In this document: positions 44,801 to 52,758 of the stretch, piece after piece
Numbering within the stretch: the stretch's first letter is position 1
How the letters are laid out: the number at the start of each line of letters is the position of its first letter
NCBI GenBank assembly: GCA_900770635.1
Contig: CAAGLB010000154.1
Span: 68,431 to 132,430, forward strand
Origin: an uncultured Alistipes sp.
GTDB taxonomy: Bacteria; Bacteroidota; Bacteroidia; Bacteroidales; Rikenellaceae
Direction: 5' to 3'
Length of the DNA: 64,000 nucleotides
Made by a program: the position numbers and the translations under genes
Notes under the pieces: generated by a model
What the model was told of the DNA's origin: nothing
Seen by the model: only the letters and a program-made list of their open reading frames with translations
The model's database searches: none

Positions 44801-45081
44801 TCGTTCATCGACACAGCAACAGTGATTGTGCCGTTTTTAGCACCATTCTCAGGAGTTACGGTCACCCAGTCAGCGTCGTTCTCCACCTTCCAACTTGCGT
44901 TAGAAGTGACCTCCACCGTCTGGCTACCCTCCTCATTTGTAAAGTTGAGTGTTGTTGCCGATACCTCTACTGTAGGATCGCCAACAACATCCTCTACCTG
45001 ATCCTCGCACGCCACAAAGCCAAGAGCCGAGCCCAAGACCATCGCAACAGCAAAGAACGACTTGAAAAGTTTGTTTGCCAT
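41827..45081 (-). CDS. Large modular surface lipoprotein with BACON, two jelly-roll repeats and a DUF5689-like domain
   Basis: 1084 residues from the ATG at 45081; the longer frame runs into the ruvB promoter. Lipoprotein signal peptide (LFKSFFAVAMVLGSALGFVA, Cys25), BACON-like domain (35-130), two tandem copies of a jelly-roll domain (about 137-325 and 338-525, sharing SYSDYAGSG/TYSDYAGSG, NNIFFG and GRWNVATANFTL), a third beta-sandwich (about 552-703), a DUF5689/OB-fold-like domain (about 728-930, KGMYVQDETGALQFYL) and a C-terminal sandwich (965-1084). Linkers are rich in Pro, Glu and Gly. It is the first gene of the TonB/nuclease locus. A surface binding role is likely; ligand unknown. Confidence 0.82.
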   Translation of the reverse strand: MANKLFKSFFAVAMVLGSALGFVACEDQVEDVVGDPTVEVSATTLNFTNEEGSQTVEVTSNASWKVENDADWVTVTPENGAKNGTITVAVSMNDSGEVRSAVVKVIALHKEYGNWETKKITVNQSADQNVTVEEVLLYSDDFDGKEATKTYGSGSSWPYIDQFPEFANPKGDAAANVTYSGSGVSVRANSTSNSSYSDYAGSGSNNIFFGGGAYFQINDIAPLEGVNFKVTFGSEKYTQDGDSTFRPEEFLMYISKDGEKWAPVEYTYAGTEPGRWNVATANFTLAAATEKLYIKYEAKVASVYRLDDLKLYVGNGGQTIDLDNIQEPEPPTPPTTDALYFENFDGKAAVKDGNYWPYVTDFPEMKNAAGVAAANVSYDGHNTTVRNNSNSDGTYSDYAGSGVNNIFFGKVENYFIIKDLALESSQKNLTLTFGTEKYSQTLGSKFTPSEFIVSLSADGQKWSSVDYTFAGTAEGRWNVATANFTLAEVPATLYIKFSATAESAYRLDDVTLNVGEGGQEIDLANGSENPGGGDEPDQPENPDQPNTPAEGEYESDSAFVCAEDDSTNSCYGHKDTKIGNEAVTGFKLGTGSKAGYFKSGAVSVSGDKYLNFYAVAWKGKTATLYMRVDGGATTSFELNAHVGATGNPPYTALTAEAQDHYSVLLEGLTETSTIEFSTDASFSAVANDASGRAIVFGMKLADEANGNEGGNENPTPDPEPEPEPTPGDTMTIAEVLAKGQGATIGGTIEGIVISNMDLNNLTSKKGMYVQDETGALQFYLSANHTFAFGTKVRIDLSTATLGAYNGAVQVSGVALDKITEVSTGNTVEPKTVSMADFLANKYEGQYIALEGVQVAQSDLSKTWVMDGAHTSINMEDANGNKFVVFSSKYATYGTSTVAQGSGVIKGIASINNGNIQIIFAQSSDYAGLTSERFGDNGGEEPEQPGGGEEPTPDPEQPTPGEGGSATISFADKANRTSYSTEQQVWEQNGIVVTNNKAASTSNVGDYFNPARFYKSSDVIIEAPGKIISISVDCSGLEAKYVNPWGGTLENGVVTISLDGTSNSYTMTSLSAQARAYSITVTYAE

Positions 45082-45167
45082 AATGTAAATGTTTAAATTA
45101 ATAAAAGTTTGAATATTCGTTATTTCGTCATTTCCCATATATCTCTTTAGAGATAATATGGAGCTTG

Positions 45168-45175
45168 CAAATATA
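45168..45175 (-). promoter_or_regulatory. -7 box of the TonB/nuclease locus
   Basis: TATATTTG on the minus strand, 86 bp before the ATG at 45081. No TTG at the canonical distance. The leader holds an imperfect dyad (TATCTCT-TT-AGAGATA, about 45139-45154) that could form a hairpin or bind a regulator. Confidence 0.5.
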
Positions 45176-45267
45176 GCATGATTTTTCGAATAAATAAAAT
45201 CTTTCGACAAAAAAAGACAAATATCATACATTAAGCCGTTAGACATCCATGACCACCACATTTTCAC

Positions 45268-45298
45268 TTGCTTTATTCAAGATAAAATCGTATATTTG
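45268..45298 (+). promoter_or_regulatory. Promoter of ruvB
   Basis: TTG (45268-45270), 20 bp, TATATTTG (45291-45298). This places the transcript start after the ATGs at 45249 and 45300 and supports the start at 45318. Confidence 0.75.
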
Positions 45299-45317
45299 CA
45301 TGATAATTTTTCCACCT

Positions 45318-46334
45318 ATGGGAGTAGACAGAAACATGCGAAACATCGAGAGCGACAAGGAATTTGAGAGTCGTATTCGCCCACAACAGCTTCAAAACTT
45401 TGCGGGCCAAGACAAGATTGTCGCCAACCTCAAAATATTCATCAAGGCAGCACTCATGCGTGGCGACTCGCTCGACCACACGCTGCTACATGGCCCTCCA
45501 GGATTGGGCAAGACCACGCTTGCCAACATCATCGCCAACGAGATGGGCGCACAGCTAAAAGTAACCTCAGGCCCTGTGCTCGACAAGCCTGGCGACCTTG
45601 CAGGATTGCTCACCAACCTTAACCCTGGCGACGTGCTCTTCATCGACGAGATTCACCGCCTGAGCCCTATTGTCGAGGAGTATCTCTACTCGGCTATGGA
45701 GGACTACAAAATCGACATTGTCTTAGACAAGGGCCCTGCAGCACGCTCCATCCAGATTGAGCTTGCCCCATTTACCCTCGTTGGAGCAACCACACGTAGC
45801 GGACTGCTCACTGCCCCACTGCGTGCTCGTTTCGGCATCACATGCCACCTCGAGTACTACGATGCCCCCATCTTAGCGAACATCGTAAAGCGCTCAGCAT
45901 CAATACTTGATATTTCGATTGACGACGATGCAGCACTCGAGATAGCACTACGCTCACGTGGCACACCACGTATTGCCAACGCCCTGCTTCGACGTGTGCG
46001 TGACTTCGCTATGGTCGAGGGCGAGGGACATATCGACGTGGATATTACACGCATTGCATTGTCGGCACTCAACATCGACTCACGAGGCCTTGACCAGATG
46101 GACAACAAAATATTGGCGACGATTATCGAGAAGTTCAACGGAGGTCCTGTTGGCCTTAACACCGTAGCTACGGCCGTTAGCGAGGAGGCTGGCACCATCG
46201 AGGAGGTCTACGAGCCATTCCTCATCAAGGAGGGTTTCCTAAAGCGTACACCCCGAGGCCGTGAGGCCACAGAGCTTGCCTATAAGCACCTCGGCTACAC
46301 CTACTCCCGCAGCGACGAACAATCACTATTCTAA
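45318..46334 (+). CDS. ruvB: Holliday junction branch migration DNA helicase RuvB
   Basis: Hexameric AAA+ motor that, with RuvA, drives branch migration of Holliday junctions. 338 residues from the ATG at 45318. Motifs: LRPQ-type start (ESRIRPQQLQNFAGQDKIV), Walker A HGPPGLGKTTLA, Walker B FIDEIHRLSPIVEEYLYSAM, sensor GATTRSGLLTAPLRARFGI (arginine finger region) and a C-terminal winged helix (EPFLIKEGFLKRTPRGREA). Upstream in-frame ATGs at 45249 and 45300 precede or touch the -7 box and cannot serve this promoter. No ruvA is adjacent. Confidence 0.96.
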   Translation: MGVDRNMRNIESDKEFESRIRPQQLQNFAGQDKIVANLKIFIKAALMRGDSLDHTLLHGPPGLGKTTLANIIANEMGAQLKVTSGPVLDKPGDLAGLLTNLNPGDVLFIDEIHRLSPIVEEYLYSAMEDYKIDIVLDKGPAARSIQIELAPFTLVGATTRSGLLTAPLRARFGITCHLEYYDAPILANIVKRSASILDISIDDDAALEIALRSRGTPRIANALLRRVRDFAMVEGEGHIDVDITRIALSALNIDSRGLDQMDNKILATIIEKFNGGPVGLNTVATAVSEEAGTIEEVYEPFLIKEGFLKRTPRGREATELAYKHLGYTYSRSDEQSLF

Positions 46335-46360
46335 CTGAAAAGTTAAGAAGTGAAAGGTGA

Positions 46361-46420
46361 AAAGTATGGTGTGCTTCGCACGAGATAAAATATGCGTCGC
46401 AGACACCTTACCTTTCACTT
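46361..46420. repeat. 60-bp direct repeat, copy 1
   Basis: Matches 46442-46501 at 56 of 60 positions. The pair is flanked by inverted-type sequences: GTGAAAGGTGAAAAG on the left (46350-46364) and CTTTTCACTT plus TTTTCACTTTTCACC on the right (to about 46522). Confidence 0.85.
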
Positions 46421-46441
46421 GTCAGTTGTCACCTGTCAGTT

Positions 46442-46501
46442 AAAGTATGGTATGCTTCCCACGAGATTAAATATGCGTCGCAGACACCTTACTTTTCACT
46501 T
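46442..46501. repeat. 60-bp direct repeat, copy 2
   Basis: 81 bp downstream of copy 1. The 21-bp spacer contains GTCAGTTGTC and CCTGTCAGTT. The 369-bp gap 46335-46703 holds this repeat pair, its flanks, about 90 bp with no visible signal and the terminator at 46615-46665. I see no gene. Confidence 0.85.
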
Positions 46502-46614
46502 CTCCCTTTTCACTTTTCACCTAGTTCAACGCCCCATCTACCCTACGCCCCTGCCCACATAAATCAGCACCGCAAAATTTCGTGTCAGAAGGTAGTAGAT
46601 GTGGCCTTGACATG

Positions 46615-46665
46615 AAAAAGCCACCGATGGGTAGTACTTGATGTACGTCCCATTGGTGTCTTTTA
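46615..46665. terminator. Bidirectional terminator between ruvB and the V-ATPase operon
   Basis: 10-bp stem (46622-46631 with 46649-46658, one G-U pair) with an inner GTAC/GTAC extension. T-rich tails occur on both sides (TTTTT on the minus strand, CTTTTATT on the plus strand). Confidence 0.75.
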
Positions 46666-46703
46666 TTGAAAGGTCGCAGATGCGCCCTTATCACAAGAAA
46701 TTT

Positions 46704-47153
46704 TTAGATTGCATTAGAGATAAGGAATGTAGCAGCAACACCCAAGATAGCATAAAGCTCTGGGAACGCAGCAAGGATAAGAGTCTTACCCATTACGTCG
46801 TTACCGTTACCGATAGCAGCGATACCGTTAGCACAAACCTTAGACTGCATAACTGCAGATGACAAACATACGATAGCCATCAACAAACCAGCGCCAAATA
46901 CACCTACCGCAGTAAGCATAGACATCTCTGCAACGATCTTAGAAGCTACCATGAAGTAACCTACGAAACCGTAAAGACCCTGTGAACCTGGAAGAGCTGA
47001 AAGAATCATGTAGCTACCGAAAGCACCACCATTCTTCTTCAAAGCACCTACTGCAGCCATACCGCAACGAGCAGTACCAACAGCTGAAGCCAAACCTGAT
47101 ACACCGACCATGAGGACAACGCCTACATAAGCCAAAATTAATGCTGAACTCAT
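46704..47153 (-). CDS. ntpK: V-type ATPase subunit K (proteolipid ring)
   Basis: Membrane rotor subunit that carries the transported ion. 149 residues with four helices from two c-like hairpins. The ion-binding glutamate is Glu132 in FPELYAILG. The other side chains that hold Na+ in Enterococcus hirae NtpK (Thr64, Gln65, Gln110, Glu139, plus a backbone at Leu61) have counterparts here: Leu54, Ser57 (Thr to Ser), Gln58 in LPGSQGLYGF and Gln103 in AVMQSKV. So a Na+-linked ring is possible. It is the last gene of the operon, after subunit I. Confidence 0.93.
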   Translation of the reverse strand: MSSALILAYVGVVLMVGVSGLASAVGTARCGMAAVGALKKNGGAFGSYMILSALPGSQGLYGFVGYFMVASKIVAEMSMLTAVGVFGAGLLMAIVCLSSAVMQSKVCANGIAAIGNGNDVMGKTLILAAFPELYAILGVAATFLISNAI

Positions 47154-47194
47154 AATTGTTAAAATGTTTTAAATTGTTAATTATTATTTGTTTA

Positions 47195-49033
47195 TTATTT
47201 CATTTTACGCACAGGATCGAATGAGCGCTGGCCCATCTCGAAACCTGCATTCTTATAAAACTCGACAAATGTCAAACGCATAGGGTGAACAAATGACGAG
47301 ATTGCCGACATGAATAGGTTGATACCGTGACCGATAAGCAAGATTAGCGATGCAGCCACGATAGGCAATATCATGCCGTACCAAGGTGTACCCTCAGGCA
47401 TTGAGTCAAGGCCTGAAAGGCCCATAGCCAACGAGTTGAACACCTGTGCCAAAACACCACCCGACAAACCGATGGCGAATAGACGAATGTAGCTCAACAC
47501 GTCACTAAGCAAGCCAGTGATATTGTTGTATGCATCCCAAAGGCCCGAGCCAAGGTTGATAAGTGGGTTGCGCTTGATGTTGTTGAGCAACAACATGAGC
47601 ACTGCACCCACACCCATCAAGCCATAGAACAATGGTGTGCCCATAGCAAGGAATGGAACCTCGATGCCAAACATTGGCAAACCTACTGACACAGAGCCTG
47701 TAAGAAGGATGATAAACCAACCCAACAAGCCAAATGTAGAGGTAAAGCCAAAGAGCTTGGTCTGCATAACAATGTTAATAGCCATACCCACCAAAATCTG
47801 AACTACACCGATAGCCAAAGATATCGAGAAGAACTGATTTTGGAAGTCGAGGAACTTGATAACAGGAGCATAGTCCGAGATAGCAAGACCAAAGAACGAG
47901 TTGGCATAAAATCCAAATGCTACTGTTGCTGAGGCACATACAATAGAGAGCAACGCTGCCTGGCGCATGCTCTCACCACCCTTAAACAAGAGTGCCAAGC
48001 CCACTGCCAACAACACAAGACCGTAGCCCGCATCGCACAAGCAGATGGCGAAGAATAGCATGTAGAATGGACCAAAAATTGCCGTTAGGTCTAATGTACC
48101 ATACTTAGGCAAGGCGTACATCGAGCCGATAAGCTCGAACAGGCGTGCAAACTTATTGTTTTTAAGTTTCACTGGTGCCTCGTCGTCGATGGTTGCATCA
48201 CGACGCATATAGACAAGGTTAGGATACTCCTCAAGGAGCTTATCCACCTTCTCAGCAGTCTCAGCCTCTGCCCAGCCCTCCATAACGAGGAGCTTGCCAT
48301 CGGCCTCACGACCAGCCATAGCGCCAACCTTCAAGCCCTGAAGCTGCTCTTTGAGATCGGCTCTACGCTCAGCGATAACATCGAGCGAGCGTGCCACACG
48401 CGAGAAGTCAGCATTAAGAGCCTCATTCTCAACATTTAGCGACTCGATCTCAGCGACAATAGCTTTATAGTCGCCCTCAGGTAGATGCACCTCCTGACCA
48501 TCGACATTGACCACTACGCCACGTGTCACAACAGCGAAATATACAAACGACTGAGTGCGGTTAATCTCAACAACGGTTACGCCCTCAGCATTCTCAGCAA
48601 CGAGTGCTTCGAACTGAGCAGGTTGCGCCACGAACGTACGAAGTGTCACGCCATCGTTTGCAAGGCGGTCGATATCGGCACGTGAGAAATTACCCCAAGG
48701 CTCAATATCCGATGCAGTCTTCTCCAACTGAGCAATCTTCTGAAGAATCTCAGTGCGGCGTGCCTGCAACTCGACATAACGGTCGTAAGCCTTAACACCA
48801 TCGAAATATGGCTCAGCATCGGCCTTAAACTCTGCGCCCTTAGCAAATGCTTGAAGAGTCTCAATAGCACGATTGTAGGCATCGATCTCCTGAAGGAGTG
48901 CACGGTCGCCCTCTGATGGTTCCCAGCCAGTAGTTGTGATATCGACAAGGCCCAACTCACGAAGCTCACTCATGAATCGCTCCTGCTCCTGGGCATGGAG
49001 AACGATATCGTATCGAATCATTTTACTAATCAT
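47195..49033 (-). CDS. ntpI: V-type ATPase subunit I (membrane stator, a-like)
   Basis: 612 residues, shorter than many archaeal homologues. The N-terminal half is cytosolic with coiled segments (VENEALNADFSRVARSLDVI) and the C-terminal half has about seven or eight membrane helices, including the conserved GGVLAQVFNSLAMGLSG and LFAIGLS near the ion channel Arg in SYIRLFAIGLS. It forms the stator half-channels for ions and anchors the peripheral stalk. The ATG overlaps the subunit D stop as ATGA, so translation is coupled. Confidence 0.93.
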   Translation of the reverse strand: MISKMIRYDIVLHAQEQERFMSELRELGLVDITTTGWEPSEGDRALLQEIDAYNRAIETLQAFAKGAEFKADAEPYFDGVKAYDRYVELQARRTEILQKIAQLEKTASDIEPWGNFSRADIDRLANDGVTLRTFVAQPAQFEALVAENAEGVTVVEINRTQSFVYFAVVTRGVVVNVDGQEVHLPEGDYKAIVAEIESLNVENEALNADFSRVARSLDVIAERRADLKEQLQGLKVGAMAGREADGKLLVMEGWAEAETAEKVDKLLEEYPNLVYMRRDATIDDEAPVKLKNNKFARLFELIGSMYALPKYGTLDLTAIFGPFYMLFFAICLCDAGYGLVLLAVGLALLFKGGESMRQAALLSIVCASATVAFGFYANSFFGLAISDYAPVIKFLDFQNQFFSISLAIGVVQILVGMAINIVMQTKLFGFTSTFGLLGWFIILLTGSVSVGLPMFGIEVPFLAMGTPLFYGLMGVGAVLMLLLNNIKRNPLINLGSGLWDAYNNITGLLSDVLSYIRLFAIGLSGGVLAQVFNSLAMGLSGLDSMPEGTPWYGMILPIVAASLILLIGHGINLFMSAISSFVHPMRLTFVEFYKNAGFEMGQRSFDPVRKMK

Positions 49034-49644
49034 GCGTTAGACCCCTCCATGGCCTCGGCTTGCGCCTGACGTGTTTTCACAATCTTCTGAGCCGACTTAC
49101 TGAGGTTCTCCTCGTCCTCCATAAATCGCTTAATCTTACGTATGGCATCCTCATATCCAGGTATCTGAACCTTTTCGTAGAGGTTTACCTTCTGAGTAGT
49201 TTTGCGTCGCGCATAGTCCAAGAGCTCCATCTTGCGATTGTAGACCTCGAACTCGATGCCCAATTTCGACATTGCCTTGAGGACACGGATACCCTCAGCA
49301 TACCACACAGGGGCTGAGAATAGGTCGTAAGGCTTCTCGTCGTAGACAATATTATCTAATATAGGTATGCGCACGCCCGCAATCTTCTGTGACGATAGCT
49401 CGACATCGACGATGCGGATTAGGTCACAATCAAACTCGCCCCACAGCTGCACCATATAGTCGTACTGAGCCTTTAGCTCGTCCAACTCTCTACGGTAAGC
49501 GAGTGCAGAGTCCTTCGCTCGCATAACCTCCGAACGGAGTGCACTCTCCTTACTCTTGATTGTAGGGAGGGCATTCTTTCGGATTTTGAGCTGCTTGTTC
49601 AGCTCATTAAGCGAAGTCTTGTTATATTGAAATTTGATTGCCAT
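49030..49644 (-). CDS. ntpD: V-type ATPase subunit D (central shaft)
   Basis: 204-residue central stalk subunit, the counterpart of F1 gamma, which turns inside the A3B3 head. It shows the expected two long helices forming a coiled coil (FQYNKTSLNELNKQLKIRKN at the N terminus and IRKIKRFMEDEENLSKSAQK at the C terminus) around a short beta-rich middle (VDVELSSQKIAGVRIPILDN). It overlaps subunit I by 4 bp and follows subunit B by 9 bp. Confidence 0.92.
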   Translation of the reverse strand: MAIKFQYNKTSLNELNKQLKIRKNALPTIKSKESALRSEVMRAKDSALAYRRELDELKAQYDYMVQLWGEFDCDLIRIVDVELSSQKIAGVRIPILDNIVYDEKPYDLFSAPVWYAEGIRVLKAMSKLGIEFEVYNRKMELLDYARRKTTQKVNLYEKVQIPGYEDAIRKIKRFMEDEENLSKSAQKIVKTRQAQAEAMEGSNA

Positions 49645-49653
49645 AAGCCTTTA

Positions 49654-50973
49654 TTATGCTTTCCAGTATTTTTCAGCAAGCTCCTGCTTGATACTTACCT
49701 CACCACGCTCGAAGTACTTAGCAAACAACGACCATGCTGTGTCGAGCATCTGCTCGATCTCGATGTTAACGTCGATCGAAAGAAGCTTCTCAGAGTAGTC
49801 ACGAGCAAAGTCCAAAGCACGCTTGTCGTAGTCTGAAAGGTCGAAACCGTTCTCGAGCTTAGTCTTAGCATTTGCAGCATCAGCATACAAACGTACGCAG
49901 GCATTCATAACCTGTGGGTGATCCTCACGAGTCTTCTTGCCGATTACGAGCTGCTTAAGACGTGACAACGAACGGAATGGATCTACGATAACCTTACTTG
50001 TGTCGGTATCGTTACGCAAGAACAACTGTCCCTCGGTGATATAACCAGTGTTATCAGGAATAGCGTGAGTGATATCGCCACCAGAGAGGGTTGTTACAGC
50101 GATGATGGTGATAGAACCACCATTTGGCAACTGAACGGCCTTCTCGTAGATCTTAGCAAGGTCTGAGTAGAGTGAACCTGGCATAGAGTCCTTAGAAGGA
50201 ATCTGATCCATACGGTTTGACACGATAGCCAAAGCATCGGCGTACAAAGTCATATCGGTCAAAAGCACAAGCACCTTCTCGCCCTTGTCTACTGCGAAGT
50301 ACTCAGCAGCAGTCAACGCCATATCTGGCACCAAAAGACGCTCTACTGGAGGGTTATCTGTGGTATTCACGAACGATACGATACGATCCAATGCACCAGC
50401 ATTCTCAAAGGTCTGCTTGAAGTAGAGGAAGTCATCGTTGGTAAGTCCCATACCACCCAAGATAATCTTGTCGGCCTTAGCACGAAGTGCTACGTCGGCC
50501 ATTACCACATTGTAAGGCTGGTCAGGATCGGCGAAGAATGGAATCTTCTGACCAGACACGATAGTATTGTTAAGGTCGATACCTGCAATACCTGTTGCGA
50601 TAAGCTCCGATGGCTGCAAACGACGGAATGGATTTACAGTAGGGCCACCAATCTGACGTGGCTCACCCTCAATCTGCTCACCACCCTCGAGTGGCTCGCC
50701 GTATGCATTGAAGAAGCGACCAGCCAAAGCGTCTGACACACGCAACACTGGTGGCTCGCCATGGAACACCACCTCAGAGTTTGTTGCAAGACCTTCGGTA
50801 CCTGCAAACACCTGAAGCGTAACCTTATCGCCCATAATCTTTACCACCTGAGCCAAGCGACCGCCTACGGTAGCAAGCTCGTCGTTACCTACGCCTGTAG
50901 CACGAAGCGTGATGGTAGCCTTGGTGATATTGTCAATCTTAGTATATACTTTCTGAAATGCTCTTGTTGTCAT
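49654..50973 (-). CDS. ntpB: V-type ATPase subunit B
   Basis: 439-residue non-catalytic nucleotide-site subunit of the A3B3 head. Seen: the N-terminal beta barrel (YTKIDNITKATITLRATGVG), the conserved PSELIATGIAGIDLNNTIVSGQK (degenerate P-loop region), FVNTTDNPPVERLLVPDMAL, and VLVLLTDMTLYADAL. The canonical GxxxxGKT is absent, as expected for B. It is 12 bp after subunit A. Confidence 0.95.
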   Translation of the reverse strand: MTTRAFQKVYTKIDNITKATITLRATGVGNDELATVGGRLAQVVKIMGDKVTLQVFAGTEGLATNSEVVFHGEPPVLRVSDALAGRFFNAYGEPLEGGEQIEGEPRQIGGPTVNPFRRLQPSELIATGIAGIDLNNTIVSGQKIPFFADPDQPYNVVMADVALRAKADKIILGGMGLTNDDFLYFKQTFENAGALDRIVSFVNTTDNPPVERLLVPDMALTAAEYFAVDKGEKVLVLLTDMTLYADALAIVSNRMDQIPSKDSMPGSLYSDLAKIYEKAVQLPNGGSITIIAVTTLSGGDITHAIPDNTGYITEGQLFLRNDTDTSKVIVDPFRSLSRLKQLVIGKKTREDHPQVMNACVRLYADAANAKTKLENGFDLSDYDKRALDFARDYSEKLLSIDVNIEIEQMLDTAWSLFAKYFERGEVSIKQELAEKYWKA

Positions 50974-50985
50974 AATCTATCCTCC

Positions 50986-52743
50986 TTATTTAGCGAGTTT
51001 GTCGTTTACCAAAGCCTCGATCTTAGTGCGGAACTCGTCGAAGCGCTCTGACTTCCACTCTGAGTAGTTCATCTGACGGAAGAGATAGATAAGCTCCTTG
51101 AAGAAGCGTGAACACTCCTCGAAATCAGCCAAATCAAACGACTTACGGCAGATATCCAATACCATATTATACATAAGCTGCTGACGCTCGATAGGACAGT
51201 TAGCATCGATATCATCGAAAGCATCCTGCTGCAAGATCACAGAGTCCAACAACTCGCTCTTCCAGAAACGCTCGTGATACTCAACAGGCACACCATCATC
51301 ACCCAAGATGTTGATCTGGTCGTTAGCCTCCTTACCACGCTGAACAATAGTCTTACCCTCGTACACTGCATCTACCCAATTCTTCTCGATATGCTCGTCG
51401 AGATACTCACGAATCTCGGGATACTCCAAATACTTAGAGTATGAGTCGAGTGGATCGATAGCAGGATAACGCTTAGAGTCGGCACGGCCCTGCGACAAGG
51501 CGTAGAAGCAACGTGCAGCCTTCTTTGTAGACTCGGTAACAGGCTCCTTGAGGTTACCACCCGCAGGGGATACAGTACCAAGGAATGTTACTGAACCTGT
51601 CTCGCCATTGTTAAGCTTAACCAAGCCGGCACGTGAGTAGAAGTTAGAGATGATAGCCGAGAGATCCATAGGGAAGGCATCCTGACCTGGAAGCTCCTCC
51701 AAACGGTTAGACATCTCACGCAACGCCTGAGCCCAACGTGATGTAGAGTCAGCCATTACCAACACCTTCAAACCCATAGAACGGTAGTACTCACCGATGG
51801 TCATACCTGTATATACAGATGCCTCACGAGCAGCAACAGGCATGTTAGATGTGTTACAGATGATGATTGTACGCTCCATAAGCTTGTGGCCTGTACGTGG
51901 ATCAACCAACTCAGGGAACTCGGCAAAGATCTCCACTACCTCGTTAGCACGCTCACCACAAGCTACGATGATGATAACATCGGCATCTGCCTGCTTAGAG
52001 ATAGCGTGCTGAAGAACGGTCTTACCAGCACCGAATGGGCCAGGGATAAAACCTGTACCACCCTCAGCCAATGGGTTGAATGTATCGATAGCACGAACAC
52101 CTGTCTCCATCACACGTGATGGACGTGGCTTCTCGGTGTAGCAGCGGATAGCCTGCTTTACTGGCCACTTCTGCACCATTGTAATATTATACTCGTTGTT
52201 GTCAGAGTCTGTAACAACAGCGATAGTATCTGTTACCTTATAAGTACCAGCTGCAACGATGCTCTTAACGGTGTAGTTACCCTGCATGATGAATGGCACC
52301 ATAATCTTGTGCATCACCCACTGCTCCTTAACCTCACCAAGCCAAGCACCAGCCGACACCTTATCGCCAACCTTTGCCAATGGCTTGAAGTCCCACTTAG
52401 CATCGAAGTCGATTGGATCAGTAATAGAACCACGATTGATGAACAAACCATCCATCTTCTCGAGGTCGTTCTGAAGACCATCGTAGTTACGTGACAATAG
52501 ACCAGGAGCAAGTGTAGCCTCGAGCATGTGGCCCTCGAACTCCACCTTATCGCCAATCTTCAAGCCACGTGTACTATCGTAAACCTGAACATAGGCCTCA
52601 TCACCTATGACCTTGATGACCTCAGCCATCATGCGCGTTTCACCGCAATATACGTGGCAAATCTCGTTCTGAGCTACCGCACCGTCAACCTTTGCGATAA
52701 CGATATTCGAGATAATACCATTTACACGTCCTAAAGTTTTCAT
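50986..52743 (-). CDS. ntpA: V-type ATPase catalytic subunit A
   Basis: 585-residue catalytic subunit that hydrolyses (or makes) ATP in the A3B3 head. Walker A is GPFGAGKTVLQHAISKQADA (about residues 234-241 for the loop), with ERANEVVEIFAEFPEL (catalytic Glu region) and VLVMADSTSRWAQALREMSN. The non-homologous insert typical of A subunits lies before the P-loop (PFIMQGNYTVKSIVAAGTYK). It follows the DUF2764 gene by 15 bp. Confidence 0.96.
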   Translation of the reverse strand: MKTLGRVNGIISNIVIAKVDGAVAQNEICHVYCGETRMMAEVIKVIGDEAYVQVYDSTRGLKIGDKVEFEGHMLEATLAPGLLSRNYDGLQNDLEKMDGLFINRGSITDPIDFDAKWDFKPLAKVGDKVSAGAWLGEVKEQWVMHKIMVPFIMQGNYTVKSIVAAGTYKVTDTIAVVTDSDNNEYNITMVQKWPVKQAIRCYTEKPRPSRVMETGVRAIDTFNPLAEGGTGFIPGPFGAGKTVLQHAISKQADADVIIIVACGERANEVVEIFAEFPELVDPRTGHKLMERTIIICNTSNMPVAAREASVYTGMTIGEYYRSMGLKVLVMADSTSRWAQALREMSNRLEELPGQDAFPMDLSAIISNFYSRAGLVKLNNGETGSVTFLGTVSPAGGNLKEPVTESTKKAARCFYALSQGRADSKRYPAIDPLDSYSKYLEYPEIREYLDEHIEKNWVDAVYEGKTIVQRGKEANDQINILGDDGVPVEYHERFWKSELLDSVILQQDAFDDIDANCPIERQQLMYNMVLDICRKSFDLADFEECSRFFKELIYLFRQMNYSEWKSERFDEFRTKIEALVNDKLAK

Positions 52744-52758
52744 TAGTATATCTTTGTT

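Noticed and set aside
46361..46501. Possible CRISPR array (two 60-bp repeats)
   Set aside because: Repeats are too long, only two copies, one short 21-bp spacer, no cas genes.
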